Assembly (NCBI GenBank): GCA_049366815.1
Contig: JBMNCO010000161.1
Coordinates: forward strand, 21,631-85,630
From: CAYNYM01 sp049366815
GTDB lineage: Bacteria; Desulfobacterota; DSM-4660; Desulfatiglandales; HGW-15
Length of the DNA stretch: 64,000 nucleotides
Direction: 5' to 3'
Below, in pieces: positions 17,855 through 26,835 of this stretch. A program made the position numbers and the translations under genes. The number at the start of each line of letters is the position of its first letter. Position 1 is the stretch's first letter. The notes beneath the pieces were generated by a model. It worked only from the letters and a program-made list of their open reading frames with translations, was not told the origin of the DNA and did no database searches.

Positions 17855-18050
17855 AAAATAGGCCGATATCACGCGGACCAAGTGTTCTAAGAGCCTTGTT
17901 CTGCCCCCCGTCCTGCCGCCATCCTGGCAGAGTGTCGGGGTTCCGAGAAAAGGAAACCCCCTCCGACAAAAAACATCAGCGGGGGCTGACCGGTCACGAG
18001 GCCGTGGCCTGTCCAAAGAACGCTTCCCTTTTGTGGCTATCGAAATCCTA

Positions 18051-18518
18051 TCAGGCTCTTCTTATTATCTCCACGGTACCTTGCGTCCCATCCACTCGTA
18101 TGATGTCACCATCCTTGATGGCCCCGGTGGCACCCTCCACTCCCACTACCGCAGGAATGCCGCAATCTCTTGCATATCTTGAAGCGAATGCCACTGTACC
18201 ACCCCGTTCCGATACCAGGGCGTTTAGCCTTGGCATAACATGTATCACCGCCCGCGAAGCGGCTGAACACACCAAAAGAGAGCCTTCTTTGATTCCGAGG
18301 CCATCTGCAAAATCGCTCAGAACGCTAGCACGTCCCTCAGCAACTCCGTGGGACGCCTTAAGTCCCGCCAGTTTTACACCCACACCCTCCTTGGTGGATT
18401 TTCTTACCTGTTCAGCATCAATGGGCGAGATTTCCGGCTTCCGGTATAAATCTGTGCAACTCTCAATATCCTCTTCACTAAATTTAAATTTTTCACCAGC
18501 CAATTGTTCCCTTATCAC
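18051..18518 (-). CDS. stand-alone PEP-utilising mobile (phosphohistidine-type) domain lacking its histidine
   Basis: A 155-residue protein that aligns over about residues 50-153 with the swivelling phosphohistidine domain of PEP synthase, PPDK and rifampicin phosphotransferases: KASHGVAEGRA, then ERGG, ARDCGIPAVVG and DGTQGTVEI. In the family the active block reads GG-x-T-S/C-H; here it is GGTVAF, placing F111 where the phosphorylated His belongs. It therefore cannot carry phosphate in the usual way and is either regulatory, a subunit of a split enzyme or a remnant. The GTG start at 18518 follows AAAGGA. It is divergent from a LysR gene, which probably regulates it. Confidence 0.75.
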   Translation of the reverse strand: MIREQLAGEKFKFSEEDIESCTDLYRKPEISPIDAEQVRKSTKEGVGVKLAGLKASHGVAEGRASVLSDFADGLGIKEGSLLVCSAASRAVIHVMPRLNALVSERGGTVAFASRYARDCGIPAVVGVEGATGAIKDGDIIRVDGTQGTVEIIRRA

Positions 18519-18616
18519 GTTTTTTCCTTTCTCTTTTGACCCTGCAATAGCCTTTTCAGCCCAGGCAATTTCGTGGCTCCTATTCCAACTGGTGCCAAAA
18601 AAATATACCGGTCACC

Positions 18617-18646
18617 TTGACATGTCCAATCAAAAAAAATTAAAAT
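18617..18646 (+). promoter_or_regulatory. sigma-70-type promoter of the LysR gene
   Basis: TTGACA (18617-18622), 18 bases, TAAAAT (18641-18646), ending 34 bases before the LysR ATG. It sits in the 162-base divergent gap, where a LysR protein would usually bind to control both directions. Confidence 0.55.
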
Positions 18647-18680
18647 CAATTAAATAATTCTTAATACTTTGCAGGATGCG

Positions 18681-19592
18681 ATGATTCTCAATATCAATCA
18701 GCTTCGAGCATTCTATACTGCCGCGAGACTGGGCAGCGTTTCAAAAGCCGCGGAGAATCTTATGGTTACCCCGCCGGCAATCACCATGCAGATCAAACAA
18801 CTGGAAAAGACCATAGGCATAAGACTCCTATTTCGCAAAGGAAATACCATCAGACTCACCCATTTGGGATTGGATGTCCAAAAAAAGGCGGAAGGAATCT
18901 TTGACCGTATCAATGAAATGGAAGACTTCTTTGAAGACATAACCATTGGAAGGTCTGGTGAATTGCGAATTGGATGCCCCCAAACCCCTGCCAAACATCT
19001 CATGCCGCGCCTTATCGAGGCATTTAAAAAGACATATCCTGGGGTAAAAATCATCCTGGACCAGGGGGCCAATTCAGATATGCTCCAGAGCATCATGGAA
19101 CGCAGGAATGAGCTGGCCATTATCCGGCACAGTGCGGAAGACAAGAGACTCAAGATAAGACTGATCGGAATAGAAAAAATAGTGCTCGTGGCCGCACCAG
19201 GAAGCACCCTTACCCATAGCGAACAAGTCTCAGTCGCCCAACTTACACAGGTCCCCTTTATCGCTTATAAGCAAGGTTCCGGTGTCAGAGAGGTCCTTTC
19301 CGAGTATTTCCGAAGATTTAAGGTAATTCCTCCGACTTTGGCGATGGAATCAGCCAGCGCCGATTTCATCAAGGAGCTTGTGCGTCGGGATGTCGGCATG
19401 GCCTTCATCGAAAGACATGCCGTGAAAGAGGAATTGGCGGCAGGATTTTTGAAAGAGGTTCATGTTTTGGAAGGTGCTCCAAAAATCAAGTTTGGCATTG
19501 GATATCTTAACCGTAAGGATCTGTCCCCCGCTGCCTGGGCCTTTCTAAGGCTCATAGACAGATCAAGTGATTTGTTGCCATTTACAGGCTGA
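18681..19592 (+). CDS. LysR-family transcriptional regulator
   Basis: DNA-binding regulator of 303 residues. The N-terminal winged helix-turn-helix is clear (LRAFYTAARLGSVSKAAENL, then PPAITMQIKQLEKTIG and LLFRKG), followed by a linker helix and a two-lobe effector-binding domain starting at SGELRIGCPQT. I start at the ATG at 18681, after AGGA and immediately before the conserved N-terminus; a TTG four codons earlier is an alternative. Its divergent neighbour is the phosphohistidine-type domain protein, the most likely target along with itself. The effector is unknown. Confidence 0.93.
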   Translation: MILNINQLRAFYTAARLGSVSKAAENLMVTPPAITMQIKQLEKTIGIRLLFRKGNTIRLTHLGLDVQKKAEGIFDRINEMEDFFEDITIGRSGELRIGCPQTPAKHLMPRLIEAFKKTYPGVKIILDQGANSDMLQSIMERRNELAIIRHSAEDKRLKIRLIGIEKIVLVAAPGSTLTHSEQVSVAQLTQVPFIAYKQGSGVREVLSEYFRRFKVIPPTLAMESASADFIKELVRRDVGMAFIERHAVKEELAAGFLKEVHVLEGAPKIKFGIGYLNRKDLSPAAWAFLRLIDRSSDLLPFTG

Positions 19593-20109
19593 TGTCCGAG
19601 TGATCTTGGTTATTTTGTAACTACGCAGCTAGATACGCTGGTGGCATTAAGGCTGTGAGGTGCCGCAGGAAGGGAACATGTGTGATCACAGGAAACTCAG
19701 AGCGTTTGAATCGGCTGATGAAGTGGACCTTCTGATCTATCGTGAGAGTCAGGCCGAGTATCTCCGATCTCTTGAAATCGTGGTAGTCTCCTAAAGAGAG
19801 TTGCACGACCGGCTTGGCCTGTCAAAGCACCTGGGGTATTCTTATGAACGTGAAATTTCTACCTGTGAATCAAAATTTGTGGAAGCCGAGAAGGTTTCGG
19901 GCGCCCTGCTTCAATCAATGCGCGGATGGCGAAGGGTTCGGAAACTCATAGCCTTTAGCCTACAGCCTAACCAATCTGAACAGTCAGATTATTTTTTAAC
20001 CTTCTCATGGTGCAAAAGGTTTTGTCAGAACCATGAGTATGGGATAGAGAAGCCTTTTCCTCCCGGGGCATGTGAGAGAGGACGTTGCCCCCGATACCAA
20101 CCCGGTATG
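19593..20109. other. intergenic region, no gene seen
   Basis: Between the LysR gene and the DUF2238 gene (convergent). Frames at 19621-19806 and 19801-20205 have no ribosome site or recognisable motif, though the first could be a relic. Confidence 0.45.
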
Positions 20110-20763
20110 TCATCCAGACTGCTTAATCCTCGCCGCTTCCAATCGAAGCATGGAACGATCATGAATCCCGGCGAACACAGGCAGGGCGACCATGGCCCCA
20201 AGTAGAGCCAAAAACATGTCCCATTGTGCATCCCAGACATCTCCCTGGGACCCGAGGAAGGCCTGGCCCACCTCAGAGGCTACGATAAGCGTAATCCACC
20301 ACTCCAAAAGTTCCCAGAAGGCCGCGACAGCCAAAACGACGCTAACCACAATGAAATAGAGCCAACCACCGCGCTTCAAGGGTGTCTCCTTCAGCAATAT
20401 CTCGCGGATGACAAACGCAGGAAATACGCCAAGCGCAACATGTCCCACCCGGTCATAATGGTTTCTGCTGAGACCGAAGTATTCCTCGGCCCAGTTACCA
20501 AGCGGCGTTTCCGCGTAAGTATAATAGCCCCCATAAATCAGAATCAGAACGTGAAGGAATACAAACCAGTAAACCATGTGTGACATTGGGAGCCGACGAT
20601 AAAGGACCACCAATGTGGTGACAAGTGCAAGCCCGGGACCCACCTCCAGCATCCAACTCAACCTTCCAGCGGGGGGATCAATCAGCGTGAGAATACATAC
20701 GAGCAATAACGCCACCAGAATTATAGAAGGAACCATGAAGTACTTCATGGATGGGTTATTCAT
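20110..20763 (-). CDS. DUF2238 (YjdF-like) integral membrane protein
   Basis: Inner-membrane protein of 217 residues with about six hydrophobic helices. The DUF2238 signature is present: YGGYYTYAETPLGNW, then NHYDRVGHVALG, with WELLEWW and WDAQWDM further on. These conserved Tyr, Asp and His residues suggest an enzymatic or metal/lipid role, but the family has no established function. I chose the ATG at 20763, five bases after AAGGGG. It is followed downstream by no partner; the acyl-CoA ligase gene upstream on the same strand is 121 bases away and may or may not be co-transcribed. Confidence 0.85.
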   Translation of the reverse strand: MNNPSMKYFMVPSIILVALLLVCILTLIDPPAGRLSWMLEVGPGLALVTTLVVLYRRLPMSHMVYWFVFLHVLILIYGGYYTYAETPLGNWAEEYFGLSRNHYDRVGHVALGVFPAFVIREILLKETPLKRGGWLYFIVVSVVLAVAAFWELLEWWITLIVASEVGQAFLGSQGDVWDAQWDMFLALLGAMVALPVFAGIHDRSMLRLEAARIKQSG

Positions 20764-20884
20764 TACTCCCCCTTCAACCTGTTTCAAAAGACCTCTTTCC
20801 CGTGGAATTCCTCTGCATTTTCAACGGATTCTGTTCTCCACCAGAACCTACTTCTTAGGAAAATTGCCACAGAAAATTGACAGA

Positions 20885-22459
20885 TCACTTTTTCGCGCCC
20901 TTCCGATAAGTATCCCTCAATGCCTTTTTAAAAACCTTTCCCGAGCCGGTGCGCGGAAGTGATTCCATAAAATCAACGCCCTTGGGGGCCTTATAATGGG
21001 CGAGATGCCTTTTGCAGAAGCTGATGATTTCATCTTCAGTGGCTTTTCCACCAGATTTCAAAACTACGCAGGCCTTGACCGCTTCACCCCATTTGGGGTC
21101 AGGCACGCCTATCACTGCAGCCTCCAGGATGTCGGGGTGTTGATAGAGCACATTTTCGATTTCCGTGGAATAGACATTCTCGCCGCCGGTCAGGATGATG
21201 TCCTTTTTGCGATCCACGATCGTCACGTACCGTTCTTCGTTGAGGACGGCCAGATCCCCGGTATAGAACCAGCCGTCCTTGAAAGCCTTGGCCGTCTCTC
21301 CAGGAAGGTTCCAGTATCCGGGGGTGACCGTATCTCCCTTCACGATAATCTCCCCCACATGCTCATTATCCCTTTCCACTTCGTTGTCATCGCTGTCAAC
21401 GACCTTTAGGCTCACACCGATGAATTCCCGCCCTGTGCTGGCCTTGAATTTGAGTTGATCTTCCCATGAAAGTCCTCTGAGATGGTCCTTCAGGACGGAA
21501 AGAGTCAGATAGGGGCTGGTTTCCGTCATGCCGTAGGTCTGGATATAATCGCACTTGAAGACCTCCAGAATCTTTCGAACGACCTCAGGCGCTATGGGGG
21601 CACCCCCGCTCAGAAGCACCCGCAGGCTGGAATAATCAAAGCGGCCTACGTCGGGATGGTTGATCATCATGTTAAGCATTGTCGGGATCAAGTTCGTCAG
21701 GGTAATCCTCTCCTCCGCAATACCCTCGAGCACTCGAAGGGCATCGAAGGCGGGTTGGATCACATGCTTGCCACCCACCCAGGTAATGGCAAAGGTGGCC
21801 CAGGCATCCGCCAGGTGAAAGAGGGGCGCCACATGAAACCATGTATCCTTGTCGGAAAGGCCGATCTCCGCAATCGTCCCCAGGGCATGTGTCTTGACGT
21901 TTTTGTGGGTGAGCATCACCCCCTTCGGTCGCCCCGTTGTCCCACTTGTATAATAAAGGTGTGCCAGGTCATCGTCCCCCATAGCTCCATCTTGTTGAGG
22001 GGGCATATCGGATTGGTCTTTCAGGAGAGATTCGTAGTCCCACTGGCGGGACCCTGAAATCTTAAAATCCCTCTGGGTCCATATCATCCCTTCAAGAGCC
22101 GGCACATTCATTGAGATATCCCCAACCATACCACTGAAAAGACCCTGTATAATCATGATTCGTGCCTGGCAGTCATTCAAAATCATGGCCAGTTCCGGGG
22201 TTGACAGTCTGATATTGAGAGGCACCAGGACAAGGCCTAAATGGGTCGCTGCGAAATAGGACTCAAGAAAAACGTGACAGTTCTGATGGAGAATGGCCAC
22301 GCGATCCCCCCTCTTAAGTCCATGGGCTCTCAAGACGTTGGATAAACACCAGACCCGCCTTGAAAAGGTCTCGTAGTCCATCCTTAAATCTCCGCAGACT
22401 ACTGCCTCCTTGTGAGGAAAGAGCCTAACCGCCCTGTGAAGAATTTCATTCAACGGCAT
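20885..22459 (-). CDS. AMP-forming acyl-CoA synthetase (fatty-acid--CoA ligase)
   Basis: Activates a carboxylic acid to its CoA thioester through an acyl-adenylate. The 524-residue protein shows the full ANL-superfamily set: P-loop YYTSGTTGRPKG, the YGMTET motif, YTGD, and the C-terminal catalytic lysine region ending RTGSGKVFK. Sequence style is that of medium/long-chain fatty acid ligases, but an aromatic or branched acid is possible. Start at 22459 follows AAGGGGG by nine bases. It could feed the two acyl-CoA dehydrogenase modules further along, although it is not in their operons. Confidence 0.92.
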   Translation of the reverse strand: MPLNEILHRAVRLFPHKEAVVCGDLRMDYETFSRRVWCLSNVLRAHGLKRGDRVAILHQNCHVFLESYFAATHLGLVLVPLNIRLSTPELAMILNDCQARIMIIQGLFSGMVGDISMNVPALEGMIWTQRDFKISGSRQWDYESLLKDQSDMPPQQDGAMGDDDLAHLYYTSGTTGRPKGVMLTHKNVKTHALGTIAEIGLSDKDTWFHVAPLFHLADAWATFAITWVGGKHVIQPAFDALRVLEGIAEERITLTNLIPTMLNMMINHPDVGRFDYSSLRVLLSGGAPIAPEVVRKILEVFKCDYIQTYGMTETSPYLTLSVLKDHLRGLSWEDQLKFKASTGREFIGVSLKVVDSDDNEVERDNEHVGEIIVKGDTVTPGYWNLPGETAKAFKDGWFYTGDLAVLNEERYVTIVDRKKDIILTGGENVYSTEIENVLYQHPDILEAAVIGVPDPKWGEAVKACVVLKSGGKATEDEIISFCKRHLAHYKAPKGVDFMESLPRTGSGKVFKKALRDTYRKGAKK

Positions 22460-22702
22460 AATCAAGACCCCCTTGTCTGATTCAGGCACCTTGAATAATC
22501 AGTCGAGAAACGCAAAAGCGAACAGATCTACCCTTGCTTAGAACCCATTCCTATTTCATGCGTAAAATTTCATGACTTTCTCGCCTGATCAACTCGTAAA
22601 GTCTTCCGGCAATATAGAACGGTGGTCCGAAAGTTTCCTGATATAAACTCCAGTAAAGAGGAAATTTCTTGAGAGATGAACCTGAATTTGATAAAAATTA
22701 CA

Positions 22703-22715
22703 ATTAGGACCTAAT
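22703..22715. promoter_or_regulatory. operator-like palindrome
   Basis: ATTAGG-A-CCTAAT is a perfect inverted repeat with a one-base centre; a further half-site CCTAAT lies at 22730-22735. It is in the divergent gap between the acyl-CoA synthetase and lipoprotein genes and overlaps a weak -35/-10 pair (TTGATA at 22688). The regulator is unknown. Confidence 0.35.
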
Positions 22716-22963
22716 AAAAAGGTCTTAAACCTAATTTTGTAAAAATCGAGGATGCTGCACATCTCAGGTTGATCGTCCAGCCTGAATGGGCATGCATTTT
22801 AAATGGTTTCCGGATAAGTCCATGAAAACGCCCGAATGCGTCGCTGTTCTTTTATTTTCATCCTGTTCAACCGCGGTGTTTTTTTATGCAACATTGGGGC
22901 TGACTATGATAGGAAGCTTACCAACCCGTAGGGGAAACTGCAATTTTAATGAGGTGTTATTCG
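22716..22963. other. leader region of lipoprotein gene
   Basis: No gene seen. A 61-codon frame at 22786-22971 overlaps the lipoprotein start and has no ribosome site. Confidence 0.45.
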
Positions 22964-23362
22964 ATGAATAGATTAAAGATTGCCTTCCTTTTTATTGTTT
23001 TTTTGATGCTCGGATGTTCGGCATTTTCAGGGAAAGACAGGATGAAGGCCTTTGGTACGGTTTCTAAGGCTTACGAAAACACACTCCGCGCGTCTCGTTT
23101 TGAAACAGCCCGTCAATTCCTGGTTCCTGAGGTTGTCGTTGACAAGGATATCAATCACTACAAGAATGTGAAGGTCTATGAATATGAGGTCAAAGAATTC
23201 AACCTGTCAGATGGCACATCGGAAATTCACCAGACGGCTGAGATCATATATTACAAAATGGACAGTTATATTTTAAAGACGATTCGCGATCGACAGTTAT
23301 GGAAATACAATGAGACGGATAAAGTCTGGCTTCTCCAAACAGGGTTGCCTGAATTTAAATAA
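22964..23362 (+). CDS. small lipoprotein of unknown function
   Basis: Predicted lipoprotein of 132 residues. The signal peptide NRLKIAFLFIVFLML ends in the lipobox LGCS, giving a lipidated Cys near residue 18. The mature part is a small, mixed alpha/beta domain of about 110 residues with no motif I can name; its style (repeated Tyr/Lys strands ending WKYNETDKVWLLQTGLP) resembles small periplasmic proteins with a cystatin-like or NTF2-like fold, but this is a guess. The ATG at 22964 follows GAGG. It converges with the thioesterase gene, only eight bases apart. Confidence 0.75.
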   Translation: MNRLKIAFLFIVFLMLGCSAFSGKDRMKAFGTVSKAYENTLRASRFETARQFLVPEVVVDKDINHYKNVKVYEYEVKEFNLSDGTSEIHQTAEIIYYKMDSYILKTIRDRQLWKYNETDKVWLLQTGLPEFK

Positions 23363-23370
23363 AACCGGAT

Positions 23371-23844
23371 TCATTTGCCGGGTATCAAACGCTCCGGGAT
23401 CTGAACCGCGACAACCTCTCCACGTGCGCAGACCTCTCCATTTGCCGAAAGCTTACTCTCTACGACAACCTTCCGGCCTTTGATCTCTCTCGCCCGTCCA
23501 CGTATTTCTAAAGGCACACCTATAGGCGTTGGCCGGACGAAATCCACGTGAAGCGACGCCGTCATGAATCGCAAAGGGGGTTGCGTATCCATTCCGCGGC
23601 CTTCGGCCCGATAGGCGCAAGCGGAGGCCGTCCCGGTGCTGTGGCAATCGATAAGGGATGCGATAAGGCCACCGTAAACATATTCGGGAAGGGCGGTATG
23701 ATAGGTCCTGGGCTCGAACAGACATAGTGTCTCTTCACCATCCCAATAACTCTTGATCTGTAAACCTTCCCCGTTCAACCGGCCGCATCCGTAGCAATGG
23801 GACAGATTATCCGGATAGTGGTCCTGAAACGCTTTTTGTATCAC
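23371..23844 (-). CDS. PaaI-type hotdog-fold thioesterase
   Basis: Predicted acyl-CoA thioesterase of 157 residues, hydrolysing an acyl- or aryl-CoA. The hotdog core is seen in HTALPEYVYGGLIASLIDCHSTGTA (the helix with the usual catalytic acidic residue) and LHVDFVRPTPIG. An N-terminal CYGCGRLNGEGL block is common in this subfamily. The GTG start at 23844 follows GAAAGGA. Single gene; a role in releasing stalled CoA esters would fit the acyl-CoA genes elsewhere in the window. Confidence 0.85.
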   Translation of the reverse strand: MIQKAFQDHYPDNLSHCYGCGRLNGEGLQIKSYWDGEETLCLFEPRTYHTALPEYVYGGLIASLIDCHSTGTASACAYRAEGRGMDTQPPLRFMTASLHVDFVRPTPIGVPLEIRGRAREIKGRKVVVESKLSANGEVCARGEVVAVQIPERLIPGK

Positions 23845-24272
23845 TGTCTTTCCTTTCTTCTACAATGCGACTTTTTTCCGACGGCGCGACCCTCCTGCCT
23901 CATCCACCGTGCTGATATCGTCTTGAACTGCACGTCTTGGGTATAAAAACAAAGCTTTTTCCTAAAGTCAATTTACATTTTAAAAGCGGGACCATCACAA
24001 ATAAATCAAAGTGACACGATAGGCAAGCGCTATAGGCATTCTCTGACCTGAACCGACCCGCTCTCCTTGGGAAGTGCTGTTTTTTCTTGACAGGCAGGTC
24101 CTGATAGCTGAAGGTTTACCACCTGCCGGCTATTCTTAACAGGGGGTTTAACCACTTTAAATTCTATAAAAATTTTGGACGGTCTTCTGCGGGGAGGTAT
24201 GCGCAGCAGGGGTTTGCTTGGAGGCTCGGTGTGGGAACCATACCTGTCCGGTTCATTGATCGGAGGATATGT
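23845..24272. other. divergent intergenic region, no gene seen
   Basis: Between the thioesterase and the AIM24 gene. No convincing frame, RNA or promoter found; a minus-strand 108-codon frame (24030-24356) overlaps the AIM24 gene and lacks motifs. Confidence 0.5.
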
Positions 24273-25262
24273 ATGACACAATGGTATTTGAGTTACGACG
24301 GAAAACAAATCGGACCGCTGGATCATGAAGAGGCGGTTGCCGAAGTGCGCAACCATCCGAAATGCTATGCATGGAAAGCCGGTTTTCCGGACTGGCTGCC
24401 CATCTCCCGGGTTTCGGAATTAAACCCCGCGGCCTCGCCCAGGACCGGCCCGCCTTCTCCAGCCCCCAGGGGAGCCGATATGATCGATTACCGGGTCATG
24501 GGTGCCGAGATGCAATTTGTTGAAGTCGAACTTGACCCGGGTGAAAGTGCAATAGCCGAGGCCGGAGCCATGATGTATAAGGATGCCCATGTGGAGATGA
24601 GGACCATCTTCGGCGACGGATCTGCCTCCGGAAACGGAGGCTTTTTAGACAAGTTGCTCGGAGCAGGTAAACGCTTGCTGACGGGGGAAAGCCTCTTTAT
24701 GACCGTTTTCACCCACACGGGTCAAGGGAAGGCCCGTGTGGCATTCGGCGCCCCCTATCCGGGAAACATCCTTCCCGTTTCTTTGTCTGATGCCGGGGGC
24801 ACCCTCGTCTGCCAGAAAGACTGCTTTCTCTGTGCAGCCAAGGGCGTCTCCATCGGCATCTACTTCCAGCGAAAGATCCTGACAGGACTTTTCGGCGGTG
24901 AGGGATTCATTATGCAGAAACTGGAGGGCGACGGCATGGTATTCGTTCACGCTGGAGGAACCGTGATCGAACGAACGCTGCATTCAGGGGAAGAACTACA
25001 CGTGGATACGGGTTGCGTTGTAGCCTTCCAGCCCGGTGTAGATTTCGATATCAGACAGGCGGGTGGAATCAAGACCGCCCTGTTCGGAGGCGAGGGATTC
25101 TTTTTTGCAACACTCAGGGGCCCGGGTAAAATTTGGCTTCAGTCCCTGCCCTTCTCCCGTTTTGCCGGAAGAATGCTGGAAGCCGCTCCCCAGAGAGGCG
25201 GCAAGGTCGGCGAGGGCTCAATCCTGGGGGCATTCGGCAATATCATTAACGGAGACAATTAG
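24273..25262 (+). CDS. GYF_2-AIM24 (TIGR00266) family protein
   Basis: Protein of 329 residues with two parts. Residues 3-50 form a GYF_2-type domain (WYLSYDGKQIGPL ... FPDWLPIS), a short peptide- or protein-binding module often attached to membrane or trafficking proteins. Residues about 70-310 are the AIM24/TIGR00266 beta-helix-like domain (DPGESAIAEAGAMMY, GLFGGEGFIMQKLEGDGMVFVHAGG). Its bacterial function is not established. The start at 24273 lies six bases after GGAGG. No signal peptide, so it is probably cytoplasmic. No operon partner. Confidence 0.88.
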   Translation: MTQWYLSYDGKQIGPLDHEEAVAEVRNHPKCYAWKAGFPDWLPISRVSELNPAASPRTGPPSPAPRGADMIDYRVMGAEMQFVEVELDPGESAIAEAGAMMYKDAHVEMRTIFGDGSASGNGGFLDKLLGAGKRLLTGESLFMTVFTHTGQGKARVAFGAPYPGNILPVSLSDAGGTLVCQKDCFLCAAKGVSIGIYFQRKILTGLFGGEGFIMQKLEGDGMVFVHAGGTVIERTLHSGEELHVDTGCVVAFQPGVDFDIRQAGGIKTALFGGEGFFFATLRGPGKIWLQSLPFSRFAGRMLEAAPQRGGKVGEGSILGAFGNIINGDN

Positions 25263-25325
25263 TCTTTGTGGGTATTGTAGCCGATGCACCCGTGCCGCTC
25301 TTTGATGATCGTACGTATCAACATG

Positions 25326-26759
25326 TTACAGGTAGGGAGTAAACAACCAGGCCAGTGCATCGCGGATCCTACCCATCAGAGGACGTGAATCGACCTCCTC
25401 CAACGTGACTTCTTTTGATGCCTTAATGCAATCCGTCACGTATGACGCGATCTCCTCTCCGAAAAACCGTTCATAGACTTCGAGGACGATTTCAAAATTG
25501 AGTCGCAGGCTTCGGGGGTCTAGATTGGCTGATCCGATTTGGACATAGTGGTCGTCCACAACAAAGAGTTTGCAGTGTACAAAAGGTGGGGGCTGATAAT
25601 ACACCCTGACACCGTGACTCAAGAGTTCCCAGATCATGTTTCTGGTCGCCCAATGGATATAGGGCAGATTGTTTTTTGAAGGAAGCACCACCTGCACCTC
25701 CACCCCCCGAAGGGCGGCGGCCTTTAGGACACCACTCAATTCTCTCGAAGGGAGAAAGTAGGGCGTCATAACGGCCACACGGCGGCGCGCCGCGGACACG
25801 GCTCCCAAAAGTATCGTAGCCAGCCTGTCGAAGTCCTCGTTAGGCCCTTCCACGATGGTCCTGCAGACTGCGTTTCCCTCGGGTATGTGCTGAAAATTAG
25901 ACAGGCCTATATATTCCCCTGTGGTGAACCCCCAATCTTCAAGAAATGTCTGCTCAATCTGGGCTACCACCGGGCCACGGATCCGAAAATGGATATCCAC
26001 AACGCGTGATGGATTGTCAAGCTTTTCCGCCAAATGTCTATCTCCGATATTCATACCGCCGACAAACCCTATCCGACCGTCAACCACAAGAATCTTTCTA
26101 TGGTTCCGCAGGTTAATATGAATCATCGGGGGGAAAAGCCTGGGTGGAAGAAATCTCGCGACACGAACCCCTTGCCTCTTGAGCAGTCTCGCGGCCGGAG
26201 GCAGGGAGTTCAGCCCCCCAATACCATCGATAATCACCCGGACTTCGACGCCGCGCGCTGCGGCCCGGGCGAGGGCATCGATGAAGCATTGCCCTGTGCC
26301 TCTGGTTTCAAAGATATAGGTGGATAGATAAAGGGACTTATTGGCCTCCTCAATGGCCTTTAGCATGCTCGGATAGGCCTGCTCCCCATTGTGAAGTGTT
26401 TCTATACGGTTACCCCCAAGGAGAGGATGCCTCGTGATGGCATGAGAGACGCTGGCCAGTTCCTTATATTCAGGAGGAAGCTGTTGCGTGTGCAGGATCG
26501 ATGCAATCGGCTCTTCTTCATGAGGACTGGGCAACACCGGTCTGAAGGGTGATTGTCGATCCAGTTTTCTGGCCCTTGTGCGGACCCGATTTATACCGAA
26601 AAGGTAATACAAAAATGGACCCGCGAAGGGAAAAATAATACAGACGGCAATCCAGCCCAGGGCCGCCTTAGGGTCGCGCTTGTTCAACAGCGCATGTCCT
26701 GCAGCGGCTATCACCACCAGGGCATGAAGTGCGATCAGCATCACTTCAAGGAGAGCCAT
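25326..26759 (-). CDS. cls: cardiolipin synthase (phospholipase D family)
   Basis: Inner-membrane enzyme that condenses phosphatidylglycerol to cardiolipin. The 477-residue protein has two N-terminal transmembrane helices followed by two PLD/HKD half-sites: HINLRNHRKILVVDGRIGF near residue 215 and HCKLFVVDDHYVQIGSANLD near residue 400. Length and domain order match bacterial Cls. Start at 26759 follows AAAGGG. It stands between unrelated genes. Other PLD-family phosphatidyltransferases are the main alternative. Confidence 0.93.
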   Translation of the reverse strand: MALLEVMLIALHALVVIAAAGHALLNKRDPKAALGWIAVCIIFPFAGPFLYYLFGINRVRTRARKLDRQSPFRPVLPSPHEEEPIASILHTQQLPPEYKELASVSHAITRHPLLGGNRIETLHNGEQAYPSMLKAIEEANKSLYLSTYIFETRGTGQCFIDALARAAARGVEVRVIIDGIGGLNSLPPAARLLKRQGVRVARFLPPRLFPPMIHINLRNHRKILVVDGRIGFVGGMNIGDRHLAEKLDNPSRVVDIHFRIRGPVVAQIEQTFLEDWGFTTGEYIGLSNFQHIPEGNAVCRTIVEGPNEDFDRLATILLGAVSAARRRVAVMTPYFLPSRELSGVLKAAALRGVEVQVVLPSKNNLPYIHWATRNMIWELLSHGVRVYYQPPPFVHCKLFVVDDHYVQIGSANLDPRSLRLNFEIVLEVYERFFGEEIASYVTDCIKASKEVTLEEVDSRPLMGRIRDALAWLFTPYL

Positions 26760-26835
26760 GGGCGGGTCCCTTTCCCCGAAAAGACAACATTGGAAAAGAC
26801 TTCAGTCGCCTGTCCATGAATCAAAATCAGGCGTT

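Noticed and set aside
19621..20205. Short frames after the LysR gene
   Set aside because: No ribosome sites, no motifs and no support from neighbours.
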